Below, piece by piece: positions 1-5,515 of a stretch of DNA of 5,515 nucleotides. The DNA comes from SAR86 cluster bacterium. Its GTDB lineage: Bacteria > Pseudomonadota > Gammaproteobacteria > Pseudomonadales > Azotimanducaceae. Position 1 is the stretch's first letter, and each line of letters starts with the position of its first letter. Location of the stretch: positions 1 to 5,515 of the forward strand of contig JABMOJ010000262.1 in NCBI GenBank assembly GCA_013204195.1, written 5' to 3'. The notes under the pieces are model-generated. The model was not told the origin of the DNA. It ran no database searches and worked only from the letters and a program-made list of their open reading frames with translations. A program made the translations under genes and the position numbers.

Positions 1-238
1 CCACCGAACGTTTGCCGCGATTGGCCGCAATAAAATAAGCTGACAGCTGATCACCCTGCGCATCGGTATGCCACGGTGGCCCCCAACTGCGAGTGTCATC
101 CCCAACACCCGGGCGCTCGACCTTGATCACGTCGGCACCCAGATCAGCCAGCGTCTGGCTAGCCCAGGGGCCCGCCAGCACTCGACTCAGGTCCAAGACT
201 TTAATACCCGCCAGCGGTGCTTTATCTGTTACAGCCAT
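1..238 (-). CDS. CaiB/BaiF family III CoA transferase, N-terminal part (cut by window edge)
   Basis: Family III CoA transferases move coenzyme A between carboxylic acids in the cytoplasm, as in formyl-CoA:oxalate or carnitine CoA transfer. The 79 visible residues carry the family's N-terminal signature: [17 protein letters not shown] at 9-25, [17 protein letters not shown] at 34-50 with WGPP just after, and NRGKRS at 73-78 running into the left edge. The catalytic aspartate expected near residue 170 lies outside the window, so activity and substrate cannot be judged. I chose the ATG at 238 because the family normally starts just before the [11 protein letters not shown] strand and a purine-rich AGGTAAGG lies immediately upstream. 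An in-frame ATG at 274 would add 12 residues without a better ribosome site. It begins 119 nt after the hydrolase/membrane gene, on the same strand, so it may be the last member of that transcript or a separate unit. Family is confident; the exact acid substrate is unknown. Confidence 0.93.
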   Translation of the reverse strand, partial: MAVTDKAPLAGIKVLDLSRVLAGPWASQTLADLGADVIKVERPGVGDDTRSWGPPWHTDAQGDQLSAYFIAANRGKRSV

Positions 239-310
239 GACCTTACCTGTGTTTATCTCTGCTTGCCGTTCCATATCTTCGCTTGTCTGTGCCTGTCTTT
301 AGACGCTCAA

Positions 311-335
311 GGCGGCCATCCTAGTCGAGGCCACC
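311..335 (-). repeat. imperfect inverted repeat between hydrolase and CoA-transferase genes
   Basis: GGCGGCC (311-317) and GGCCACC (329-335) are inverted copies with one difference, separated by 11 nt. In minus-strand RNA the odd position becomes a G-U pair, giving a seven-pair GC-rich stem, whereas the plus-strand RNA would have a C-A mismatch there. It starts 23 nt after the stop of the upstream gene. No run of U follows, so it is not a textbook intrinsic terminator; it could protect a 3' end, weakly attenuate, or be chance. Confidence 0.3.
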
Positions 336-357
336 AGACCTGTCCACGGACAACCCC

Positions 358-2097
358 TTAAAACCAGAAAGGGATTGCCTGGGTCGCCGTGCCAGCCACC
401 AGATACCAGGTCACCAGCAAGCCGTTCAGACACGCACCCAAATAGACGCTACCGGTCCTTTGCCAGCAAAAGGTTGAGATCAAGCCCACTACCAGCATGA
501 TCGGCACGAACTGAAAGGCAACGATACTGAGCAAAGGTTGAGACGCAATCATCAGGGTTCCGCCCAAGAGTAGCGGAATATACTGTACCAACAGCAAACC
601 CACATACCCCACACAAAGCACCAGGGCATTGCACCACATGGCCTTGGTTGGCTGGTCGGGATACCAACGTAGCTGACCATGCAAACTGGCAGACTGCACC
701 ACAAAAAATAGAGTGAACGGCACCAGATAAATCAAAAAAGTACCCATCTGCATCGCTGACATCGTCTTCAAGGCAATGACCCAAAACCGCATATCAACGG
801 TCAGCCAGATGTCGGCCAGATAAACCAACAGATATAGGCTGGCAAAAACTATCGCCGCGATAGTCAGTATCGCTGGCACTTGCTTCGACTTCAGCATTAG
901 ACCCGACTCGGCCAACCCGGGCGCACCCGTCAGTCGATGGGTCACCCATAACATCACCAGCGTCAGCAGAGCATTACCCCAGGCCCACAACAACACCCCA
1001 TTGGTGATTTGTTGGGGCAAAAAACCATTGGCAGGTAACAGCACGTCAGCAAGATTCTGCAAGGGGAAAAATGTCAGTATCGGGATCAGTATCATCGAAC
1101 CCAGGGTCAGCTTGCTGACACCCGCGCCGGTGGAGCGCGCAGCGACAGGTTGCAGGTCTTGCCCAAAATACTTCAGGCTAAGCTCCAGCAGAGGAAACAC
1201 CAACATCACCAGACCCATCAGTGCCGCCAGCGTCGCCAACTCTTTCCAGTACCAGATCTGCGCCTTGCTGGCTATAGACTGATCATTGCGGGCGGTGTTC
1301 TGACCCAGGGTGCTGTCGAACCAGTCAAGCGCGTCTCGTACCGCCTCGGTGGAGAGATGATCGCCAGGATGCGTCACGGCTGGCATGGTCAGCTTGCGAG
1401 CCGTACCCGTGGCTTTGTCGCCATAATCGCGCCCGACAACCACCGGCTCATGGGTGCCGAACAGGGTCTTGAGCTTATCCGTTTGCTTGATGCCCGCGGC
1501 CGTCTCACTGCCCCACATCAGCGCTGAAAACTCATCGAAACGACTGAATATCAGCAACAGGTTACGCGGGCTGGTGGCACTGCCTGCGGGCGCGCCGAAG
1601 GTGCCCGTTGACGAACCCGCCAGCACCATGGCCCTGTAACCCTCAGGCATGGCTGCCGCCGCCATCTGCACCGCCCAGCCGCCCATGGAATGTCCCTCAA
1701 GGCCAATGCGATCGACGTCCACATAATCCAGCGCCTGCAGGTACTCAAGCCCTGCCGGCCCGCCGAATCCGGCACTGAACGCGGGCGGATCTGAGAAGCC
1801 GTGACCGGTCTGATCCAGCGCCAGTACCACATACCCCCGCCGAGCGAATTCGATGGCAAAGGGCGACTGGGTTTCTCGAGAGTTGATATAGCCATGAATC
1901 GCCAGGATAGCCGGCGCCGGATTGACCGCACTGACCTCTTTCGGCACATACAACAAACCACTGAGACGCTGCCCGTTTGCCGCTTCAAACCGAATATCCC
2001 TGACTTCTACCGAATTGCCTGCGGTCTGGACCCAGGCCGCCGTCAGACAACCCAAGACCACCAGGGCCACGGCGTACATTAATCTTCGATTCAGCAT
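358..2097 (-). CDS. membrane-anchored alpha/beta-hydrolase fused to an eight-helix C-terminal membrane domain
   Basis: A 579-residue protein in three parts. Residues 1-26 are a short Arg-rich start (RR at 4-5) and a hydrophobic segment that should leave the next part in the periplasm. Residues 30-265 are an alpha/beta-hydrolase fold: AIHGY at 66-70 (oxyanion region), DQTGHG at 95-100, the nucleophile elbow GHSMGG at 135-140 with Ser137, probable acid Asp188 in FSRFDEF after strand 7, and probable His247 in THPGDH. Residues 285-571 hold about eight hydrophobic helices (near 286-305, 330-349, 364-386, 408-431, 447-469, 488-513, 520-543, 550-571). I recognise the overall layout from uncharacterised database proteins but know no proven function. 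It is probably an esterase, thioesterase or peptidase acting at the membrane. A VLGC sequence at 14-17 resembles a lipobox. The ATG lies 7 nt after the DUF2238 stop with only a weak GAG upstream, so translational coupling is likely. The C-terminal part lacks the EExxxR motif of CPBP proteases. Hydrolase call is sure; substrate is unknown. Confidence 0.9.
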   Translation of the reverse strand: MLNRRLMYAVALVVLGCLTAAWVQTAGNSVEVRDIRFEAANGQRLSGLLYVPKEVSAVNPAPAILAIHGYINSRETQSPFAIEFARRGYVVLALDQTGHGFSDPPAFSAGFGGPAGLEYLQALDYVDVDRIGLEGHSMGGWAVQMAAAAMPEGYRAMVLAGSSTGTFGAPAGSATSPRNLLLIFSRFDEFSALMWGSETAAGIKQTDKLKTLFGTHEPVVVGRDYGDKATGTARKLTMPAVTHPGDHLSTEAVRDALDWFDSTLGQNTARNDQSIASKAQIWYWKELATLAALMGLVMLVFPLLELSLKYFGQDLQPVAARSTGAGVSKLTLGSMILIPILTFFPLQNLADVLLPANGFLPQQITNGVLLWAWGNALLTLVMLWVTHRLTGAPGLAESGLMLKSKQVPAILTIAAIVFASLYLLVYLADIWLTVDMRFWVIALKTMSAMQMGTFLIYLVPFTLFFVVQSASLHGQLRWYPDQPTKAMWCNALVLCVGYVGLLLVQYIPLLLGGTLMIASQPLLSIVAFQFVPIMLVVGLISTFCWQRTGSVYLGACLNGLLVTWYLVAGTATQAIPFWF

Positions 2098-2104
2098 TGT
2101 AAAC

Positions 2105-2779
2105 TCAACTGTGAGGGATTCCTGGCGGCGCCATTGCGCCAGAGGTGCCTTTTATTTGGATAATTTCACGCCAGTTTACCGCCCCATAGACACAGATGGC
2201 GAACAAGGCGCCCAGGGTATCCGCCGTTATATCCTTCTGCGCATCCCAGACATCGCCCTGACTGCCTAATACCGCGAGACCCGCCTCAGGATCGGCAAGC
2301 AACGCAAATTGCCATTCGAAAACTTCATACAGGGCCGCTACCCCCAAAATGGCGAGAAACGGAAATAACAGCAAAATCAGACTTGAGTTCACCAGACGTT
2401 TTTTCATCAGCAACTCGGCAATCGGGTAAGCATAAAACCCGACACTGAAATGCGCCAGACGATCAAAATGATTGCGCTCAAAGTCAAACAGTGCTGTCAC
2501 CCATGCAAAGGGGACATTGGCGAAGGTAAAATGCGCACCAATCGTGTGCAGCACCACCAACACCGACATGGCCAGGTAACTCAATGGTGAGAACACATGG
2601 CGGCGGTGCAGCCACGCGATGAACGCCATCAGCAGGACGATAGGGAGGTTCTCGGTGAACCAGATGACGCGATCAAATGGCGCTATGGCTAAGTAGGTAA
2701 ACAGCACGGCGTAGCCGCCGAAAAACAACCAAACCAACCGCGGACCTCGAGAGACCTTGCGCTGTTGCAGATTGACCAT
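2105..2779 (-). CDS. DUF2238 (YjdF-type) inner-membrane protein
   Basis: A 224-residue polytopic membrane protein of the DUF2238 family, whose E. coli member is YjdF; no biochemical role is established. Hydrophobic segments lie near 15-34, 43-57, 64-84, 109-122, 133-152 and 187-204. The family signature is complete and rich in polar residues: HTIGAH at 78-83, NHFDRLAH at 103-110, YEVFEW at 151-156 and GSQGDVWDAQKDITAD at 172-187. The mix of conserved His, Asp and Glu beside membrane helices would suit metal binding or proton/ion handling, but that is inference. The ATG follows the cysZ stop by a single base, with GGAGG nine bases upstream inside the end of cysZ, so the two are translationally coupled. 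The next gene begins 7 nt after its stop. Length is close to the roughly 200 residues usual for the family. The last 14 residues are a Gly/Pro-rich tail. Family assignment is strong; function is unknown. Confidence 0.92.
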   Translation of the reverse strand: MVNLQQRKVSRGPRLVWLFFGGYAVLFTYLAIAPFDRVIWFTENLPIVLLMAFIAWLHRRHVFSPLSYLAMSVLVVLHTIGAHFTFANVPFAWVTALFDFERNHFDRLAHFSVGFYAYPIAELLMKKRLVNSSLILLLFPFLAILGVAALYEVFEWQFALLADPEAGLAVLGSQGDVWDAQKDITADTLGALFAICVYGAVNWREIIQIKGTSGAMAPPGIPHS

Positions 2780-2780
2780 G

Positions 2781-3506
2781 TTAGACGGCCTCCGCCTGAA
2801 CCTCGGCCAGATGCTCGACCCAGAACACAGTCCCGCCTGCCACAGCGGCGGGAATGAGGATCAAATTGAGTAGTGGAACCGCCACCAGCACGTAGGCAAT
2901 GGTACCGAACAAAAGGGCATCGAATTTATTACTTGCCATCCGCCGACGCAGCTCGGAAAAACTGATCTCATTATTGTCGGCAGCATAGTCGGCGAATTGG
3001 ATCGTCATCATCCAGGCCCCAAACGCGAGCCACAGAAATGGTGCCAGGGCGTTGAACACTGGAATGATGGATAGAATCAACAAGCCCAATAAGCGCGGCA
3101 GGTAGTACGCGAGCTTAATAAACTCCCGACTAACGGATCGCAGGACCACCAACGTAAACGGCGTGCTAGAGGTCAAGGGCCGTCCTAACAGATACTCCTC
3201 GACCTTGACCGACAGGATGGCATTGAACGGCGCAGCAATGATATTACCGACGATCAAAAAACCATAGAGCAGAATCACAAAGCCAACCAAGAGCCCCAGC
3301 ACACCAATAATCCAAGACAAAAAACTCGCCCAGTCCGGCAAACTGCCGGCAATGTAGGCCATCCACTGATCATATTGGGCTATGCCATAGGCGATAAAAA
3401 AACTCAGCACCACCACATTGATCAAAAACGGAATCATCACATATTGGCGCAGCCCGGGTTTGAGTATCAGGCCCAAGCCCTGACTGAAGCAGCCCAATCC
3501 ATTCAT
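2781..3506 (-). CDS. cysZ: CysZ sulfate permease
   Basis: CysZ lets sulfate into the cytoplasm for assimilation into cysteine; it sits in the inner membrane, and known structures show oligomers with both full and half-spanning helices. The 241-residue product matches E. coli CysZ in length and along its whole course: CFSQGLGLILKPGLRQYVMI at 6-25, NIIAAPFNAILSVKVEE at 88-104, REFIKLAYYLPR at 127-138, AWMMTIQFADYAADN at 164-178, and PLLNLILIPAAVAGG at 211-225 followed by TVFWVE. Hydrophobic stretches lie near 24-43, 62-87, 140-170 and 196-229. The frame stays open up to a GTG at 3551, but I place the start at the ATG at 3506. That ATG has AGGAG nine bases upstream, and the protein then begins where E. 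coli CysZ does. No cysK or other cysteine gene is adjacent, unlike in enterobacteria. It lies 78 nt after the HAD gene and one base before the DUF2238 gene. A CysB-type control site was not seen. Confidence 0.95.
   Translation of the reverse strand: MNGLGCFSQGLGLILKPGLRQYVMIPFLINVVVLSFFIAYGIAQYDQWMAYIAGSLPDWASFLSWIIGVLGLLVGFVILLYGFLIVGNIIAAPFNAILSVKVEEYLLGRPLTSSTPFTLVVLRSVSREFIKLAYYLPRLLGLLILSIIPVFNALAPFLWLAFGAWMMTIQFADYAADNNEISFSELRRRMASNKFDALLFGTIAYVLVAVPLLNLILIPAAVAGGTVFWVEHLAEVQAEAV
2789..2793 (-). promoter_or_regulatory. Shine-Dalgarno site of the DUF2238 gene, inside the end of cysZ
   Basis: The minus strand reads GGAGG here, nine bases before the ATG at 2779 and within the last codons of cysZ. 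Being embedded in the upstream coding region, it ties translation of the two genes together and confirms the ATG choice. Confidence 0.75.
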
Positions 3507-3515
3507 CCGTGAATA

Positions 3516-3520
3516 CTCCT
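3516..3520 (-). promoter_or_regulatory. Shine-Dalgarno site deciding the cysZ start
   Basis: The minus strand reads AGGAG, nine bases before the ATG at 3506. The alternative in-frame GTG at 3551 has no comparable purine-rich site. This site would lie inside the coding region if the longer frame were used, so it favours the 241-residue form of CysZ. Confidence 0.8.
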
Positions 3521-3584
3521 GTTCTAGGTTAAGTTGTGACCTATCAACCACGGCTCGATTTTGACACAGTCGCTGATACTGAGG

Positions 3585-4238
3585 TTAATGAAACCGATGT
3601 CCCGAGACATCCTCCAGACTCGCCAGCACCCAATGTCCATGGCGCCGAAATTCAGCAGATGGCTGTACCAAATCAGGCACCTGGACCACGGTCATGCCTG
3701 CCGCCAGAGCCGCCAGCACGCCATTTTCCGAGTCTTCCAGCGCCAGTGCCCGCTCCGGCGCAATGTTCAACACCTGCGCTGCCTGCAGATAAATATCGGG
3801 CTCAGGCTTACTGCGCTGCACGCAGTCACCACCGACGATGTGGTGGAAGTAATCCAACAGGCCAGCGTCCCGCAGCTTCTCGCGAGCACGAGCCGTGGCC
3901 GTCGAGGTCGCTACCGCCACCGGCAACCCCAAACCATTGATCGCCTCAAGTAGCGCCATGGCGCCAGGCTTCACGGGAATCGGCGCCGCTGTGACTCGCG
4001 CCTGATGCAATTGCTCCCAGCAAGCACTGAACGCTTCGATCTGAATCTTGCCCGCCAGACCCTCGGCCAAAATCATCTCGCCCCGCTGCTGATTAGTACC
4101 TATACAGCGATAAAACAACGCTGTTTGGTCTCCCAGCGCCAATTGCACGCAGGCCTCAGCAAAGGTCTCCAGGGCGATGCGCTCGCTGTCCAGCAACAAG
4201 CCATCCATGTCAAAAATCACACCACTAAAATCTTTCAT
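3585..4238 (-). CDS. HAD-superfamily hydrolase, beta-phosphoglucomutase-like (subfamily IA)
   Basis: A 217-residue soluble cytoplasmic protein of the haloacid dehalogenase superfamily, acting on phosphate esters of a small metabolite. All four HAD motifs are present: motif I FDMDGLLLDSE at 9-19 with nucleophile Asp10 and acid/base Asp12, motif II ATST at 110-113, motif III Lys144 in SKPEPDIY, and motif IV LEDSENG at 167-173 with Glu168 and Asp169 for magnesium. The helical cap between motif I and about residue 85 marks the C1-cap group that includes beta-phosphoglucomutase and sugar-phosphate phosphatases such as YniC. Motifs alone do not separate mutase from phosphatase; phosphatase seems likelier. 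The ATG at 4238 is the only sensible start, since a TGA lies in frame upstream. Its own ribosome site is weak (AGAG). It sits 78 nt before cysZ and may open that operon, though nothing in its sequence links it to sulfate. Length is typical for the family. Confidence 0.93.
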   Translation of the reverse strand: MKDFSGVIFDMDGLLLDSERIALETFAEACVQLALGDQTALFYRCIGTNQQRGEMILAEGLAGKIQIEAFSACWEQLHQARVTAAPIPVKPGAMALLEAINGLGLPVAVATSTATARAREKLRDAGLLDYFHHIVGGDCVQRSKPEPDIYLQAAQVLNIAPERALALEDSENGVLAALAAGMTVVQVPDLVQPSAEFRRHGHWVLASLEDVSGHRFH

Positions 4239-4314
4239 GCAACGTCTCTTGCTGCTTGCGCGATAACCGCTTGAATGCCATCACAAGTCCTCGGCTGAAC
4301 TCGACAACAGACTT

Positions 4315-4341
4315 GCACTGCGGATTTAACAATCCCAGCGC
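4315..4341 (-). terminator. stem-loop after the carboxylesterase gene, terminator-like
   Basis: In minus-strand RNA, GCGCUG plus GGAUU pair with AAUCC plus CAGUGC around a GUUA tetraloop, with one bulged G. This makes 11 pairs including one G-U, starting 24 nt after the esterase stop. The plus-strand version is weaker because the G-U becomes a C-A mismatch, so the structure favours the direction of the genes. The following bases (AAGUCUGUUGU) are only moderately U-rich, so termination may be partial, or the hairpin may protect a processed 3' end. It probably separates the esterase from the HAD-cysZ unit. Confidence 0.5.
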
Positions 4342-4365
4342 GACAGCCCACACAGGCCAAAATGC

Positions 4366-5515
4366 CTAGCGAATCTCTCGCCAAACATCATGTTTACCCG
4401 CATCGGGGTCATCCACCAGCGCTGATTCGGTATCAAACACCATGGTCTTGCGACTCGACAAATCATAGGCTGGCCAACCGGGATTGCCGGTTTGGATAAA
4501 TTGAATCCAGGCGGCATGCATGTGTTCGGCCAGGGCTTCCGGCACTTCCCCCTTGCCAAGAAAAATGCTCACGCCGGGCTTATTCAAATTGTTAAAGACA
4601 AAGGGAATCTCCAGCGCGTGAGTCGCCTTTAAATGGCCGGTTCGAGATTCCCAACTGAACAAATACATCCAGGTGTGCGGCGTGTGGGCAGCGCGAGCCT
4701 CGGCCAGACGCAGTGCCGGCACTCGAAAGGTATAGTCAGTCGACAGAGCGATCGACAAGGCTGTGGTGGACATTTCCGGGTAAAGCCCTTGATAACAATC
4801 AATCAAAGCCTGGTCACCACCGTAATGCCCAGCTTCCTTGGCCAACTTCTCGGCATCGACTTTGCCTTGAATGAACAGGGTTGCTTCATCTTTATTGGTC
4901 CCGGTGAGCACGGCCACATTCGCCGCCATGCCGTCTCGAATCGCCATCAGAGGACTACCCGGCAATATGGCACTGCCTTCCACGGGGTAAAACGCAGAAA
5001 CGGTACCAAGGGCACCACGTAAGGTCTCATCCACACGGGTCTGCGCCGTGAGGATATCATCGGCAGTCGCCGCCAACACACCGTCCATGTCCTGTGTCTG
5101 CATGGCATCCAGAAAAGCGTCTGCCACCAACTCACCCTGCGCCACTGTTAATGTATGCTGGGCACCACCACTTTGGGGGATCGCCTGCTGGAATAAGCCC
5201 TGAGCACGGGCTGAGCCGAGCAGTGTGCAGACGCTGAAACCACCGGCGGATTCTCCTCCAATGGTGACGCGATCTGGGTCACCGCCAAATTGGGCGATAT
5301 TATCTCGCACCCACTCCAGCGCCATGATTTGATCAAGGATACCGTTGATACCGGAAGTGGCATAATCCTCCCCGAACCGGGACAGATCCGTAAAGCCCAG
5401 GGCACCTAATCGATAATTGATACTGACGGTGACGATGTCACCGTTGTGTGCAAACTGCGCACCGTTATACCAGGGCACGGCACCCTGGCCGGTCCGGTAG
5501 GCGCCGCCATGAATC
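4366..5515 (-). CDS. type-B carboxylesterase (PnbA-like), N-terminus beyond window edge
   Basis: Type-B carboxylesterases hydrolyse carboxylic esters with a Ser-Glu-His triad. The visible 382 residues begin with HGGAYRTG, the oxyanion-hole loop, at the very edge, then show SINYRLGALGF. Next come a long helix ending WVRDNIAQFGGDPDRVT and the nucleophile GESAGG with serine codon 5250-5248. The acid is the glutamate of GTNKDEAT and the histidine is in THALEIPFVF. The C-terminal GNPGWPAYDLSSRKTMVFD and the final DVWREIR are also typical. The whole triad is therefore present and the enzyme looks intact. Against the roughly 490 residues of PnbA, about 100-130 residues are missing off the right edge, including any signal peptide, so location is unknown. 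The GTG at 5478 is internal, not the start, because conserved coding continues through the edge. It ends 127 nt before the HAD gene with a stem-loop between, so it may be its own transcript. The natural ester is unknown. Confidence 0.95.
   Translation of the reverse strand, partial: IHGGAYRTGQGAVPWYNGAQFAHNGDIVTVSINYRLGALGFTDLSRFGEDYATSGINGILDQIMALEWVRDNIAQFGGDPDRVTIGGESAGGFSVCTLLGSARAQGLFQQAIPQSGGAQHTLTVAQGELVADAFLDAMQTQDMDGVLAATADDILTAQTRVDETLRGALGTVSAFYPVEGSAILPGSPLMAIRDGMAANVAVLTGTNKDEATLFIQGKVDAEKLAKEAGHYGGDQALIDCYQGLYPEMSTTALSIALSTDYTFRVPALRLAEARAAHTPHTWMYLFSWESRTGHLKATHALEIPFVFNNLNKPGVSIFLGKGEVPEALAEHMHAAWIQFIQTGNPGWPAYDLSSRKTMVFDTESALVDDPDAGKHDVWREIR

Noticed and set aside
341..352. 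Perfect short palindrome TGTCCACGGACA after the hydrolase stop
   Set aside because: Only 12 bases, with no second copy seen and no known operator matched; as RNA it gives just four pairs with a four-base loop.
68..361. 97-codon plus-strand frame across the left end
   Set aside because: Most of it is antisense to the CoA-transferase N-terminus, which shows clear family motifs; the rest crosses the intergenic gap with no recognisable domain.
1150..1527. 125-codon plus-strand frame and other plus-strand frames within 1001-1639
   Set aside because: They lie antisense to the conserved hydrolase/membrane gene, have low-complexity Arg/Gln-rich translations without family features, and are explained by codon bias of the real gene.
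1210..2097. Reading the C-terminal membrane part of the hydrolase gene as a CPBP (Abi) protease
   Set aside because: The tail is hydrophobic with several helices, but the EExxxR and paired-His motifs of that family are absent.
3536..3953. Two overlapping plus-strand frames of 134 and 130 codons
   Set aside because: Both are antisense to the HAD gene, which has all four catalytic motifs; the Pro/Ala-rich translation is typical of a shadow frame.
4239..4314. Possible sigma-70 promoter before the HAD gene (TTGTCG with GTGATG 17 bases later)
   Set aside because: The -10 match is poor and no other pair with proper spacing stands out, so a promoter is plausible by position but not supported by sequence.
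4633..5022. 129-codon plus-strand frame
   Set aside because: Antisense to the carboxylesterase between its conserved Ser and His regions; no motif of its own.

Overview
The window reads as ordinary chromosomal DNA of moderate GC from a proteobacterium, most likely a gammaproteobacterium. The best lineage clue is a clear CysZ sulfate-permease homologue, supported by a YjdF-type (DUF2238) membrane protein and a CaiB-type CoA transferase. The genus cannot be told from the sequence. There are no tRNA or rRNA genes, insertion sequences, CRISPR arrays or prophage genes, and no base-composition break that I could notice by eye.

All six genes lie on the minus strand, so transcription runs from the right edge to the left. 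In that order they are: (1) a type-B carboxylesterase whose N-terminus lies beyond the right edge (5515 to 4366); (2) a 127-nt gap holding a strong stem-loop (4315-4341), probably the 3' end of the esterase transcript; (3) a HAD-family phosphatase/phosphomutase-like protein (4238-3585); (4) cysZ (3506-2781), whose start is best placed at an internal ATG with a good ribosome binding site rather than at the GTG that opens the longest frame; (5) a DUF2238 membrane protein (2779-2105), one base after cysZ; (6) a 579-residue protein joining an alpha/beta-hydrolase to about eight C-terminal membrane helices (2097-358), seven bases after the DUF2238 gene; (7) a 119-nt gap with a weaker imperfect inverted repeat (311-335); and (8) the first 79 codons of a family III CoA transferase (238-1), cut by the left edge.

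The near-zero spacing of cysZ, the DUF2238 gene and the hydrolase/membrane fusion makes one translationally coupled unit very likely, with the HAD gene 78 nt upstream possibly its first member. All three coupled products are predicted inner-membrane proteins. CysZ moves sulfate into the cell, but the other two have no established role, so a shared function is only inferred from position. The flanking esterase and CoA transferase suggest general ester and acyl-CoA metabolism and may be separate units. No gap exceeds 130 bases.

I see no convincing evidence of a novel defence, mobile or RNA-based system. The points most worth following up are the hydrolase/membrane fusion and its coupling to cysZ and DUF2238.
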